Positions 9,680 to 19,521 of a stretch of DNA of 64,000 nucleotides are shown in pieces. The stretch covers positions 15,217-79,216 of the forward strand of contig WTIO01000059.1 of assembly GCA_011526365.1 (NCBI GenBank). The letters are read 5' to 3'. Numbering within the stretch: position 1 is the first letter of the stretch; each line of letters begins with the position of its first letter. This DNA is from Flavobacteriales bacterium (GTDB lineage: Bacteria; Bacteroidota; Bacteroidia; Flavobacteriales; Flavobacteriaceae). Position numbers and translations under genes: made by a program. The notes beneath the pieces are model-generated. The model saw only the letters and a program-made list of their open reading frames with translations, was not told where the DNA came from and searched no databases.

Positions 9680-9695
9680 TGCCGCAAAAAAAGTT

Positions 9696-12524
9696 TTGGA
9701 AAAAGAAAATAATATTGAAGTTTTTGGTGCTCGTGTCCACAACCTGGATCACATAGATGTCACCATCCCGCGCGAACAACTTGTAGTTATTACAGGCTTG
9801 TCGGGTAGTGGTAAATCGTCGCTGGCATTTGATACCTTGTATGCCGAGGGACAACGACGTTATATGGAAACTTTTTCCGCCTATGTACGCCAGTTTTTAG
9901 GAAATTTAGAGCGCCCAGAGGTCGATAAGATTGATGGCCTTTCCCCCGTGATTGCTATTGAACAAAAAACAACTTCCAAAAGCCCTCGTTCTACAGTAGG
10001 AACCATTACCGAGCTCTACGATTTTTTGCGTCTATTATATGCGCGCATCGGTACTGCTTACAGCTACAAGACACAAGAAAAGATGGTGCGGTATTCCGAA
10101 GATCAAATTCTTGAGTTGGTAAAGGAGGTATTTCGGGAGAAAAAAATTGCCGTGTTGGCCCCTTTGATTAAATCCCGAAAAGGACACTACCGCGAATTGT
10201 TTGACAATCTCGCACGTCAAGGTTTTATTCGTGTGCGTGTGGATGGTGTAATTGTAGACATCAAAAAGGGCATGATGGTAGACCGCTACAAAACCCATGA
10301 TATTGAATTGGTTGTTGACCGTTTGATGGTTCACCAAGATGAAAAAATCTTAAAGCGACTACAGGAGTCTATTGCACTGGCCATGGATTATGGTGAAGAC
10401 AGCATTATGATTCAAGATTTGGAGGCGAATACCAACCGCTATTTTAGTAAAAACCTGATGTGCCCCACCTCTGGAATTTCCTATGCAGTCCCAGAGCCCA
10501 ATACCTTCTCCTTCAATTCTCCCAAAGGAATGTGTAGCGCTTGTAAAGGCTTGGGCACCGCCTTTACGGTAAACATCAATAAAATTATCCCCGATTCTTC
10601 CCTATCCATCAATCAAGGCGGAATACTTCCCTTGGGGGACAAAAAGAAAAGCTGGGGCTACCGGCAATTGGAAACCATAGCCACCTGCTACGAATTTTCC
10701 TTAAACGACCCTATTGCCAAAATCCCCAAAGCTGCGCTAGAGATAATTCTTCACGGGGGACAAGAACAATTTGAGGTTGCTTCTAAAACCTTGGGTGTCA
10801 CCCGCAATTATAAAATTGATTACGAGGGTATCGTAAATTTTATTGCCCACCAATACGAAGAAAGTCCCACCATGGGTATTCGGCGTTGGGCAGCCGCCTA
10901 TATGGACGAAAAAGAGTGTGCCAGTTGTAAGGGTACGCGCCTAAAAAAGGAAGCCCTAAACTTCAAAATAGACAACAAAAGTATTGCCGATTGTACCGCC
11001 ATGGATTTGAGCGATCTTTACGACTGGTTTTCAAAATTGCACAAAAATCTATCGGAACAGGAGCAAACAATTGGAGGTGAGGTGATTAAAGAAATTAAGA
11101 CCCGCTTAGAATTTTTGCTCAATGTAGGCTTAAATTACCTTACGTTAAACCGAAGTTCTAAGTCGCTTTCAGGAGGCGAAGCCCAACGTATTCGTTTGGC
11201 AACGCAAATAGGATCGCAACTAGTGGGAGTATTGTATATTTTAGACGAGCCCAGTATAGGACTGCATCAACGGGACAACTTGCGTTTGATTGACGCTTTG
11301 GAATCTTTACGAGATTTAGGAAATTCTGTAATTGTAGTAGAACACGACAAAGACATGATCCTCCATGCTGATCACGTGATTGACATGGGCCCTATGGCCG
11401 GGGCCAATGGCGGTAAAATTGTGGCGCAAGGAACTCCAAAAGCCATTCGCAATTCTTCTTCCCTTACAGCGCAGTATTTAAAGGATGAAAAAACGATTGA
11501 AGTACCCAAAACGCGGCGTAAAGGCAACGGGAAAAAACTGGGCCTCTACGGGTGTACTGGAAATAATTTAAAAGCTATTGATATTGAATTTCCTTTAGGC
11601 GTAATGATTGGTGTAAGCGGTGTTTCGGGAAGCGGAAAATCTACCCTAATCAATGAAACACTCTACCCCATTCTCAATAGCTATTTTTACAATGGCGTAA
11701 AAACACCACTGCCCTACAAGAAAATCAAAGGGCTAGAGCATTTGGACAAGGTGGTGGATGTGAATCAAAGCCCTATTGGCCGAACGCCACGGAGTAACCC
11801 TGCAACTTATTGTGGTGTATTTAGTGAAATTAGAAGTTTGTTCACCCAAACCCCCGAAGCACAAATAAGAGGCTACAAACCCGGGCGTTTTAGTTTTAAT
11901 GTAAAGGGAGGGCGTTGTGAAACCTGTCAGGGGGGCGGAATGAAAGTTATTGAAATGAACTTTTTACCCGACGTACATGTAGAATGTGAGGACTGCCAAG
12001 GCAAGCGATTCAATCGGGAAACTTTAGAAATTAGATACAAAGGGAAATCCATTGCAGATGTATTGGAAATGACCATAAATACGGCCTGTAGTTTTTTTGA
12101 GCATATTCCTAAGATCTACAGAAAACTAAAAACCATACAGGACGTAGGCCTTGGCTACATTGCCTTGGGGCAGGCCTCCACTACCCTATCTGGTGGGGAG
12201 GCGCAACGCATTAAACTGGCTACAGAACTTACCAAACGTGACACTGGGAAAACCATCTACATTTTAGATGAACCCACTACTGGACTCCATTTTGAAGATA
12301 TCAATGTTTTGATGCAACTCTTGCATGAACTGGTGAACAGAGGAAATACGGTACTTATTATTGAACATAACTTAGATGTTATTAAACAAGTAGACTACCT
12401 CATTGATATTGGTCCAGAAGGTGGAAAAAAGGGAGGCAGTCTCATTGCGGCTGGTACACCCGAAGCAGTGGCAAAAAATGCCCAAAGTCATACGGCTGCA
12501 TTTTTAACTAAAGAACTAAATTAG
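9696..12524 (+). CDS. uvrA: Excinuclease ABC subunit A
   Basis: UvrA, the damage-sensing ATPase of nucleotide excision repair, 942 residues (usual about 940). Two ABC ATPase halves are visible: Walker A GLSGSGKS near residue 30 and GVSGSGKS near 648, each with a signature SGGEAQRI and an ILDEP Walker B. Zinc-finger cysteine pairs are present (CPTSG with CSAC; CETC with CEDC). The start codon is TTG, directly giving the conserved IEVFGARVHNL region; no ATG fits. Likely heads an operon with the LOG-family and M1-like genes (20-base gap). Confidence 0.98.
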   Translation: MEKENNIEVFGARVHNLDHIDVTIPREQLVVITGLSGSGKSSLAFDTLYAEGQRRYMETFSAYVRQFLGNLERPEVDKIDGLSPVIAIEQKTTSKSPRSTVGTITELYDFLRLLYARIGTAYSYKTQEKMVRYSEDQILELVKEVFREKKIAVLAPLIKSRKGHYRELFDNLARQGFIRVRVDGVIVDIKKGMMVDRYKTHDIELVVDRLMVHQDEKILKRLQESIALAMDYGEDSIMIQDLEANTNRYFSKNLMCPTSGISYAVPEPNTFSFNSPKGMCSACKGLGTAFTVNINKIIPDSSLSINQGGILPLGDKKKSWGYRQLETIATCYEFSLNDPIAKIPKAALEIILHGGQEQFEVASKTLGVTRNYKIDYEGIVNFIAHQYEESPTMGIRRWAAAYMDEKECASCKGTRLKKEALNFKIDNKSIADCTAMDLSDLYDWFSKLHKNLSEQEQTIGGEVIKEIKTRLEFLLNVGLNYLTLNRSSKSLSGGEAQRIRLATQIGSQLVGVLYILDEPSIGLHQRDNLRLIDALESLRDLGNSVIVVEHDKDMILHADHVIDMGPMAGANGGKIVAQGTPKAIRNSSSLTAQYLKDEKTIEVPKTRRKGNGKKLGLYGCTGNNLKAIDIEFPLGVMIGVSGVSGSGKSTLINETLYPILNSYFYNGVKTPLPYKKIKGLEHLDKVVDVNQSPIGRTPRSNPATYCGVFSEIRSLFTQTPEAQIRGYKPGRFSFNVKGGRCETCQGGGMKVIEMNFLPDVHVECEDCQGKRFNRETLEIRYKGKSIADVLEMTINTACSFFEHIPKIYRKLKTIQDVGLGYIALGQASTTLSGGEAQRIKLATELTKRDTGKTIYILDEPTTGLHFEDINVLMQLLHELVNRGNTVLIIEHNLDVIKQVDYLIDIGPEGGKKGGSLIAAGTPEAVAKNAQSHTAAFLTKELN

Positions 12525-12544
12525 CAGAACTAAAATCACCTACT

Positions 12545-13231
12545 ATGTCAGCATTAAAAGCATCTAAAAACTGGGAATCAACAAAGGCCAACGACTCATG
12601 GGCATTGTTTAAGATCATGAGTGAATTCGTCAATGGTTACGAAAGTATGAGTGCCATAGGGCCTTGTATTTCCATTTTTGGTTCTGCACGAACCACTCCA
12701 GACGACCCCTATTATGATTTAGCCGTAAACACGGCCCGTGTCATTGCCGAAAATGGTTACGGCGTTATCACAGGAGGTGGACCCGGAATTATGGAAGCCG
12801 CAAACAAAGGAGCCCATCAAGCCAAAGGGGTCTCAGTGGGACTCAATATTAATTTGCCCTTTGAGCAGCATACCAATCCTTATATCGACGATGACAAGTG
12901 TTTGTTTTTTGAATATTTCTTTGTGCGTAAAGTGATGTTCGTGAAATACGCCCAAGGATTTGTAGTCCTTCCAGGCGGCTTTGGGACCCTAGACGAGTTG
13001 TTTGAAGCCCTTACCCTAATTCAAACCGAAAAAATTCAACGCTTCCCTATTATCCTTGTTGGGAAGGCCTACTGGAGCGGATTAATTGATTGGATTAAAA
13101 ACACCTTGATTAACGAGCGTTACATCAGCAAAGAAGACCTCTTTTTATTTGAGATTGTTGATACCGCCGAAGAAGTGGAACAGGCCTTGGATAACTTTCA
13201 TAAAAAAGGCCTTTTTAGACCTAATTTTTAA
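12545..13231 (+). CDS. LOG-family protein (TIGR00730-type Rossmann fold)
   Basis: A 228-residue LOG-family protein (cytokinin riboside 5'-monophosphate phosphoribohydrolase-like; some members cleave nucleotide 5'-monophosphates). The family motif PGGFGTLDE begins at Pro143 and the phosphate-binding GGGPGIMEAAN segment is near residue 78. The bacterial role is poorly defined. Its TAA stop shares one base with the ATG of the next gene (TAATG), giving translational coupling to the M1-like outer-membrane protein. Confidence 0.93.
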   Translation: MSALKASKNWESTKANDSWALFKIMSEFVNGYESMSAIGPCISIFGSARTTPDDPYYDLAVNTARVIAENGYGVITGGGPGIMEAANKGAHQAKGVSVGLNINLPFEQHTNPYIDDDKCLFFEYFFVRKVMFVKYAQGFVVLPGGFGTLDELFEALTLIQTEKIQRFPIILVGKAYWSGLIDWIKNTLINERYISKEDLFLFEIVDTAEEVEQALDNFHKKGLFRPNF

Positions 13232-16059
13232 TGGCTCAACCTACTGCACTTACCGTTTCCATTCGTCTGTTATTTATACTGATAGGCATTGGCGGCATCC
13301 ATGTACACGGGCAACTGCAAACGGAATACACGCTTGATGTTCAATTGCTAGATCAATCAAATAGCTTGGCCATTCAGCAGGAAATTCAAATTTACAATGC
13401 GAGCCAAACCACGCTAGACACCCTTTATTTTAACGACTGGCCCTCTGCATTTCGCGATACAGACACACCGCTTTCGCAACGCCTAGCAGAAGAATTTGAT
13501 CGCAGCTTTTATTTGTCCAATGCCTCTAAATTAGGAGCTACCAATGAGCTGCAGATCACGCTAAATGGTGCTTCACTCAAATACCGTAGGCTACCAGAAC
13601 AACCCGATATTTTAAAGGTAGCCTTAGGTCAGCCGTTGGGCCAAGGACAATCCCTCCAACTGCAGCTGCAGTACAAGGTAAAGGTACCCAGTGCACGTTT
13701 TACCGGTTATGGGGTGAGTGGTAATGGAAAAACCTATGACCTTAGGCATTGGTATATCGCCTTAAGTCCCTACACCAAAGCTGGGTGGAAAAAATACAGC
13801 AATCTAAACCTAGACGATGCGAGCTTACTTCCTAGCAACTATAAGCTCAGCATTCAATATCCGCCTAACTATACTCTTTTTTCAAATTTAAAGACCAATG
13901 AAACGGCCCCTTTAAATGGAAGCCTAAAAACTGAGGCAGTAGGAAATTATGTTCGCGAAGCCCGCGTAGTGTTACAGCAAAAGCCAAATTATTTTCTCCT
14001 AAAAACTTCAGATGGTTTTGAGCTAATAACCAATATTAAAGAAGCTGACAACACGGTATCCCAACTGAATGTAAATTTTGAAAGAATCTACCAGTTTATT
14101 ACGGATAAGCTAGGGCCTCCAAAACATAAAAAGCAGCTTGTCGCCCTTAAAGAGTACAATAAAAATCCATTTTATGGTTTAAGTCAGCTCCCCAGTATCT
14201 TGAGTCCTTTTGACAGTGCTTTTGAAAATGAAATCAAACTCCTTAAGGCCTTTGCCAACAACTACATAGATTCTAATTTGATTTTAGATCAACGCAACGA
14301 ACATTGGATTATTGAAGGCCTGCATGTGTATTTAGCAATCAAGTACATGGAAACCTTCTATCCGGATAAAAAGTTTGTGGGACGCCTGCAAACCATGAAG
14401 CTGCTTCAGCCCTATGCGGTGTCTAAACTCTCTTTTAATGAAGGTTTTCAGGTGTTTGCCGAACAAATGCTTCGCGCAAACAACTACCAACCGCTAAACA
14501 CCCCTAAAATCGACCTAATTCGTTTTAACGAACGTATCGGAAGCCCCTATATGGCAGGCTTGGCCTTTCGATATCTCGAGTCGTATATAGGTACAGACGC
14601 CTTTGAAAAGGTGCTTAAAAATATATTGCCCCTCACTTCTGCCGCAGCGGTTGAAGCATTAATTCAAGCGGCTAGCCCAAAAGATATCCGCGGTTTTTTT
14701 ACTATTTATTTGAAAAAAAACCGCCCCTTAGAATTAAAACTGAAACGGCTTAGCAGCACTGCATCCAATTACCGTTTCGAAATACAACGACAAGGGTTCG
14801 AGGCACTCCCTTTGAAACTGGATTACCTGAAAAACAAGAAAACCACTAAAACTCAATGGCTTGCCCCAAATACAACAGTACTTAATATTCCAAAAACAGT
14901 TGAAGCTGACTATATCACCATCAATACGGCTCTTGGCTTGCCCGAAGTTAATAAACGCAACAACCGTGTTGCAGTATCCAAAAAACGCACCAGAAATCCG
15001 CTTAAGTTTACCTTTATAAAAGACATTGAAGACCCCCAATTCACTCAGGTATTTTACAACCCATTAACGGGGTTCAACTTGTATGACGGCCTGTCGTTTG
15101 GCGTGCGATTGAACAATAAAAAAATTGGAATTCAACGCTTTAATTTTGATTTTAGACCACAGTACTCTTCCTACGAAAACACCTTAGTGGGGAGCTTTGC
15201 CACTACCTATCGTCATTTTCATTACGACAAAAAACACTACCTCACGCTTTATAATGTTTTTGGGAATACGTTTCACTACGCCACCAACAAGCGCTATTAT
15301 GTTATTGCACCCAATGTTTCCTTTTTGTTCCGGCCCCGATACCTGCGATCTAATAAAGTGCAGGCTCTCACTTTTTCGCTCTTTAAAGTGGAAAAGTTTG
15401 GAGCAATTACCGCAAGTGAAACCCCTGAATATTCTGTATTTAAAACCCAATATCAATACGCCAATAAAGGAAGCATCAACTATTTCACTGCAAATACTGG
15501 GGTTGAAGTAGCACAAAACTTTTCCAAGCTAGATGCCACTCTTGACTATCGCAAGCTTTTTCGCAGTGGGCGACAACTGCAAATCCGCACTTTTGCTGGG
15601 GTGTTTTTAGATAATAATACCGGGCCTACTTCTTATTTTGATTTCAACCTTAATCGTCCAAATGATTATTTGTTCCAGTATGACTTCTTTGGGCGTTCGG
15701 AATCAACTGGCCTCTATGGCCAACAATTTGTAATGGCAGAAGGGGGCTTTAAATCAATTATTCCTAACAGTAATGCCAACCAATGGATGCTATCTGCCAA
15801 CCTTACTTTTGGTCTTTGGCGTTGGATTGAAGTTTATTTGGACGGAGCCATATTAAAAAACAAAGGCGAAGGGGTAGCACAGTATTACGATACAGGCCTA
15901 CGCTTTAATCTTCTCCCCGATTACTTAGAATTGTTTTTTCCTGTTGCTTCCACTTCGGAAGTATCCCTCACAAGTCCCTACTATACCTCTAAAATTCGAT
16001 TTGTGCTCTCCATACGTGGAAATCAACTTAAAGCCCTCTTTAGCCGGAGCTGGTTCTAA
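13231..16059 (+). CDS. M1 peptidase-like domain fused to an outer-membrane beta-barrel; zinc motif missing
   Basis: A 942-residue exported protein. Residues 1-27 form a signal peptide. Residues about 30-480 resemble the M1 (gluzincin) aminopeptidase layout: an N-terminal beta domain, then a helical region with EHWIIEGLHVYL, equivalent to the family's WLNEG segment (Glu362). The zinc motif HExxH should start 23 residues before this Glu, yet residues 339-343 read KAFAN and no HExxH occurs. The C-terminal third (about 610-942) has alternating aromatic/polar strands and ends in Phe, typical of an outer-membrane barrel. It is therefore probably not a peptidase in the usual sense; binding or scaffold roles are possible. 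Coupled to the LOG-family gene. Confidence 0.75.
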   Translation: MAQPTALTVSIRLLFILIGIGGIHVHGQLQTEYTLDVQLLDQSNSLAIQQEIQIYNASQTTLDTLYFNDWPSAFRDTDTPLSQRLAEEFDRSFYLSNASKLGATNELQITLNGASLKYRRLPEQPDILKVALGQPLGQGQSLQLQLQYKVKVPSARFTGYGVSGNGKTYDLRHWYIALSPYTKAGWKKYSNLNLDDASLLPSNYKLSIQYPPNYTLFSNLKTNETAPLNGSLKTEAVGNYVREARVVLQQKPNYFLLKTSDGFELITNIKEADNTVSQLNVNFERIYQFITDKLGPPKHKKQLVALKEYNKNPFYGLSQLPSILSPFDSAFENEIKLLKAFANNYIDSNLILDQRNEHWIIEGLHVYLAIKYMETFYPDKKFVGRLQTMKLLQPYAVSKLSFNEGFQVFAEQMLRANNYQPLNTPKIDLIRFNERIGSPYMAGLAFRYLESYIGTDAFEKVLKNILPLTSAAAVEALIQAASPKDIRGFFTIYLKKNRPLELKLKRLSSTASNYRFEIQRQGFEALPLKLDYLKNKKTTKTQWLAPNTTVLNIPKTVEADYITINTALGLPEVNKRNNRVAVSKKRTRNPLKFTFIKDIEDPQFTQVFYNPLTGFNLYDGLSFGVRLNNKKIGIQRFNFDFRPQYSSYENTLVGSFATTYRHFHYDKKHYLTLYNVFGNTFHYATNKRYYVIAPNVSFLFRPRYLRSNKVQALTFSLFKVEKFGAITASETPEYSVFKTQYQYANKGSINYFTANTGVEVAQNFSKLDATLDYRKLFRSGRQLQIRTFAGVFLDNNTGPTSYFDFNLNRPNDYLFQYDFFGRSESTGLYGQQFVMAEGGFKSIIPNSNANQWMLSANLTFGLWRWIEVYLDGAILKNKGEGVAQYYDTGLRFNLLPDYLELFFPVASTSEVSLTSPYYTSKIRFVLSIRGNQLKALFSRSWF

Positions 16060-16081
16060 TCCTCAAGTACTTAAAATTTTG

Positions 16082-16089
16082 TACATTTG
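16082..16089 (+). promoter_or_regulatory. -7 box for 2-oxoacid dehydrogenase E1 gene
   Basis: TACATTTG fits TAnnTTTG. The ATG lies at 16097, so the predicted transcript has a leader of only about 3 bases. Confidence 0.55.
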
Positions 16090-16096
16090 AGCGCCA

Positions 16097-18499
16097 ATGA
16101 AACAGCCCAAAGAAACAAATCAAATTGATTTTAAAACATTCAAAAAACAAGTTTTAAACGACTACAAACTCGTTTTTAGCAGTAGAGTATGTAGTGTTTT
16201 GGGCCGCCGCGAAGTACTTTCAGGAAAAGGTACTTTTGGTATTTTTGGCGATGGCAAGGAACTCCCCCAAATTGCCATCAATCGTTTCTTTCAAAATGGC
16301 GATTTCCGCTCGGGCTACTACCGCGATCAAACCCTGCTAATGGCACAAGGTTTTTTAGATAGTAATGCCTTTTTTTATTCCTTATATACCGATACTGAAC
16401 CTGGACGCGAAACCATGTCGGGGGGACGCCAAATGTGTGGGCATTTTATGACTCCTCTAGTGGATGAAAATAAAGCCTGGCTTGACCACACCAAAAGAAA
16501 AAATCACATTGCTGACCTTTCACCTACAGCGGCACAAATCCCACGTATTTTGGGCTTGGCCCAGGCATCTAAACTCTACAGAACATTAAACATTAAGGGG
16601 GCAGCACAATTTTCTAAGGATGGAAACGAAATTTGTTGGGGTACCATAGGAAATGCAAGTACTTCGGAAGGACTGTTTTTTGAAACCATTAATGCTGCTG
16701 GTGTACTTCAAGTTCCAATGGTACTATCCGTTTACGATGACGGCTATGGTATTTCAGTGCACAACGAGCAGCAAACCACCAAAGCCAGCATTTCAAAAGC
16801 ATTAGAGGGCTTCCAGCGCAACGAAAATCAAAATGGAATTGAAATTTTAGAGGTGAAAGGCTGGGATTATGCAGCCTTAATTAACACCTATGAACACGCA
16901 GCAAAACTGGCTAGAACTGCGCACATTCCCGTTGTAGTGCATGTAACTGAACTCACCCAACCCCTTGGGCACTCCACCTCTGGCTCACATCAGCGGTACA
17001 AATCCAAAGCGCGCTTAGAATGGGAAAAAGAATACGATTGTAATGTTCAGTTTAGAAACTGGATTTTGGCACAAGGTATTGCAACAGAAGGAGAAGTAGA
17101 GGCCCTTGAAAAGACAATAAACATGGAAGTCCGTGAAGCGAAAACCACTGCCTGGGCTGCGGTTAACAAACCCATAAATGAAGCTAAGGCTCAATTGCAC
17201 CAAGTGCTTCATAAGGTGCTTGCGGCGTCTAATAACAACGTGCAAGTACGTCAAGCTCTCATGCAATTAGATGCGCTTAGTACATGTAACTATCGTGAAT
17301 TGTTACAACTGGCGCGTACGGTACTTCCAGCTATTGCATCTACTCCTGCATGCACCCCATTAAAAGAGTGGTATAACGCCACTAAAACCGTCCTATCACC
17401 ACGCTTTTCTGATGAACTTTATACCCAAGAGTTTAGCACATTAACCCGTGATGACATTCCCCCCACCTATCCCAATCAGGTTGAAAAAGTAGATGGACGT
17501 GTGCTCCTTCGTGATAATTTTGAAGCTCTTTTTTCAGCGCACGACAACCTTATTGTTTTTGGAGAAGATGTAGGAACCATCGGCGATGTTAATCAAGGGT
17601 TAGAAGGGCTACTAGAAAAATTTGGCCCCGAGCGTATTGCAGATACTGGAATCCGTGAAGCTACCATATTTGGTCAAGGTATGGGTATGGCCCTCAGGGG
17701 ATTACGACCCATTGCGGAAATTCAATACTTGGATTATATACTGTATTGCTTACAAGGTCTTAGCGATGATTTGGCCAGTTTAAGTTACAGAACCAAAGGA
17801 AAACAAATTTGCCCCCTAATCATTCGTACCCGTGGGCACCGACTGGAAGGAATATGGCATTCTGGATCGCCTATGGGAGGTCTTTTAAGTTTGCTCCGCG
17901 GGATTTACATCCTTACCCCTAGAAACATGACGCAGGCGGCAGGAATGTATAATGCGTTACTGCAACAAAAACAGCCCGCTGTTCTCATTGAGTCACTCAA
18001 CGGCTATCGTTTAAAAGAATCCTTGCCCTCAAATCTTGGTGCATTTACAGTAGCACTTGGCACTAGTGAGTGTACCCGTGCAGGGAGTGACCTCACCATT
18101 GTGAGTTATGGCTCCACCTTTCGGTTGGCTGAAGCTGCTTCTGAAAAACTGGCGCAGTACGATATTGATGTAGAATTAATTGATTTGAGAAGCCTACTTC
18201 CTTTTGATTTGACGCAAAACATTGCTAAAAGTGTACAAAAAACCAACCGTCTATTGATTGTAGATGAAGATGTTCCCGGTGGAGCTTCTGCCTATATTCT
18301 TCAACAATTAATTGAAACACAAGACCTGTACCACCACTTGGATAGTGCCCCAAAATTACTCAGTGCAGCACCCCATCGTCCTGCGGCAGGACCTGATGGC
18401 GACTATTTTTCTAAGCCCTCCATAGAGGATATCTTTGAGGCGGCTTACGCCATGCTCCACGAGGCAAACCCTGATAACTATCCGAACTATTTGAATTAA
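16097..18499 (+). CDS. 2-oxoacid (branched-chain type) dehydrogenase E1, fused alpha and beta subunits
   Basis: An 800-residue thiamine-diphosphate enzyme in which the alpha and beta chains of E1 are joined. The alpha half carries the ThDP motif region beginning around residue 185 (GNASTSEG, a variant of GDGxTSEG) through DDGYGIS; the beta half from about residue 460 has the GEDVG segment and the TGIREATIFGQG region typical of the BkdA2/PdhB beta chain, ending with the DEDVPGGASAYI C-terminal domain. It decarboxylates 2-oxo acids and passes the acyl group to E2 lipoate. Branched-chain 2-oxo acids (leading to iso-fatty-acid primers) are the likely substrates. E2 and E3 are not in the window. 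Confidence 0.9.
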   Translation: MKQPKETNQIDFKTFKKQVLNDYKLVFSSRVCSVLGRREVLSGKGTFGIFGDGKELPQIAINRFFQNGDFRSGYYRDQTLLMAQGFLDSNAFFYSLYTDTEPGRETMSGGRQMCGHFMTPLVDENKAWLDHTKRKNHIADLSPTAAQIPRILGLAQASKLYRTLNIKGAAQFSKDGNEICWGTIGNASTSEGLFFETINAAGVLQVPMVLSVYDDGYGISVHNEQQTTKASISKALEGFQRNENQNGIEILEVKGWDYAALINTYEHAAKLARTAHIPVVVHVTELTQPLGHSTSGSHQRYKSKARLEWEKEYDCNVQFRNWILAQGIATEGEVEALEKTINMEVREAKTTAWAAVNKPINEAKAQLHQVLHKVLAASNNNVQVRQALMQLDALSTCNYRELLQLARTVLPAIASTPACTPLKEWYNATKTVLSPRFSDELYTQEFSTLTRDDIPPTYPNQVEKVDGRVLLRDNFEALFSAHDNLIVFGEDVGTIGDVNQGLEGLLEKFGPERIADTGIREATIFGQGMGMALRGLRPIAEIQYLDYILYCLQGLSDDLASLSYRTKGKQICPLIIRTRGHRLEGIWHSGSPMGGLLSLLRGIYILTPRNMTQAAGMYNALLQQKQPAVLIESLNGYRLKESLPSNLGAFTVALGTSECTRAGSDLTIVSYGSTFRLAEAASEKLAQYDIDVELIDLRSLLPFDLTQNIAKSVQKTNRLLIVDEDVPGGASAYILQQLIETQDLYHHLDSAPKLLSAAPHRPAAGPDGDYFSKPSIEDIFEAAYAMLHEANPDNYPNYLN

Positions 18500-19494
18500 A
18501 GCCGCATTAAGCCCAAAAGCATCTCTTTAAGGATACCATCGGGTTGGGAAGCATCGCCTCCTACACCTTTACTTTTTACATCGGCATCGGCCAAAAGCGC
18601 TACAGCTGCACTGCATTGCCGCATAGTGTACAAACGACTTGCAGCGGTATATTGTCGTACAAAAAAAGGTTTAATTCCCAATACTGACGCCGCTTGCGAT
18701 TTGTCGGCAAGACTGTGAAACAATAGCAAGCGTTGGAAAAAGGAAAAAACCGTACTCAGTGTAACTACAAGCGGATGCTGCTTGGGGTTTTGCCCCATAT
18801 GCAGCGCGATATGCATTGCCTGTGTAAAGTTTTTTTCAGCGAGGGCATTCACCAATTCAAAATTATTGTAGGTTTTACTAAACCCAATATGCTGCGCAAC
18901 CATTTCAGGGGTTATAGTAGCCGTTCCTGCCAGTAGCTTTAACTTTTCCATATCGCTATACAGGCGTTCTAGGTCCCCTCCTACGTTGAAATTCAATACG
19001 GCGGCACTTTGGGCTTCCAAATGAATCCCCATAGTTTTAGCGGTGCTCAAAATCCAGGGTTCAATTTGATTGTCATATAAAGGTTGTGCTTCGTAAAACA
19101 CTCCGTGTTTGCTTACAGCTTTATAAAATTTTTGGCGTTTGTCAAACTTCTTATACTTGTAACAGAAAACAAGTACCGTTTGTGATTGTGGCTGAGCAAC
19201 ATAAGGGGCAAGCTGCTCAAATTGCTTGTTTAAATGCTGTGCCTCACGCACTAAAATAAATTGCTTTTCCGCTATCATGGGGTAGCGTTTTGCTGCTTCA
19301 ATTATGGTTTGTGCCTGGGTATCCTTCCCGTAAAAAATAGAGGTGTCAAACGCTTCAGATTCTGGTGTGGAAAGCGCATTTTGAAGGGCTTCCGCCAAGC
19401 GGTCAATAAAAAAGCTTGTAGTACCCGATAATAAATACACAGGAGCAAATTCTCTTTTTTTTATGGCACTAAGAAGCTGTTCGTATGTTTGCAA
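18496..19494 (-). CDS. holA: DNA polymerase III delta subunit
   Basis: The delta subunit of the clamp loader, about 332 residues from the chosen TTG start; it opens the DnaN clamp. The segment FAPVYLLSGTTSFFID matches the usual N-terminus of Bacteroidota HolA, followed by the AAA+-like region without Walker motifs (degenerate in delta) and a C-terminal helical collar domain with the FFQRLLLFHSL segment. An ATG six codons upstream (19512) is possible, but it overlaps the divergent gene's control region. Convergent with the E1 gene by a 4-base TTAA stop overlap. Confidence 0.88.
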   Translation of the reverse strand: MQTYEQLLSAIKKREFAPVYLLSGTTSFFIDRLAEALQNALSTPESEAFDTSIFYGKDTQAQTIIEAAKRYPMIAEKQFILVREAQHLNKQFEQLAPYVAQPQSQTVLVFCYKYKKFDKRQKFYKAVSKHGVFYEAQPLYDNQIEPWILSTAKTMGIHLEAQSAAVLNFNVGGDLERLYSDMEKLKLLAGTATITPEMVAQHIGFSKTYNNFELVNALAEKNFTQAMHIALHMGQNPKQHPLVVTLSTVFSFFQRLLLFHSLADKSQAASVLGIKPFFVRQYTAASRLYTMRQCSAAVALLADADVKSKGVGGDASQPDGILKEMLLGLMRL

Positions 19495-19509
19495 AACTAA
19501 AATTATATG

Positions 19510-19517
19510 CACCTTTG
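19510..19517 (+). promoter_or_regulatory. Possible -7 box (CACCTTTG) for small nuclease-like gene
   Basis: CACCTTTG differs from TAnnTTTG at one base. If used, transcription would start at the ATG (19522) itself. It lies in the 27-base divergent gap with holA. Confidence 0.3.
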
Positions 19518-19521
19518 TACC

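Noticed and set aside
19492..19499. TAGTTTTG on the minus strand as a holA -7 box
   Set aside because: Its last bases are the chosen TTG start, so it could not serve that start; the true holA promoter is not resolved.
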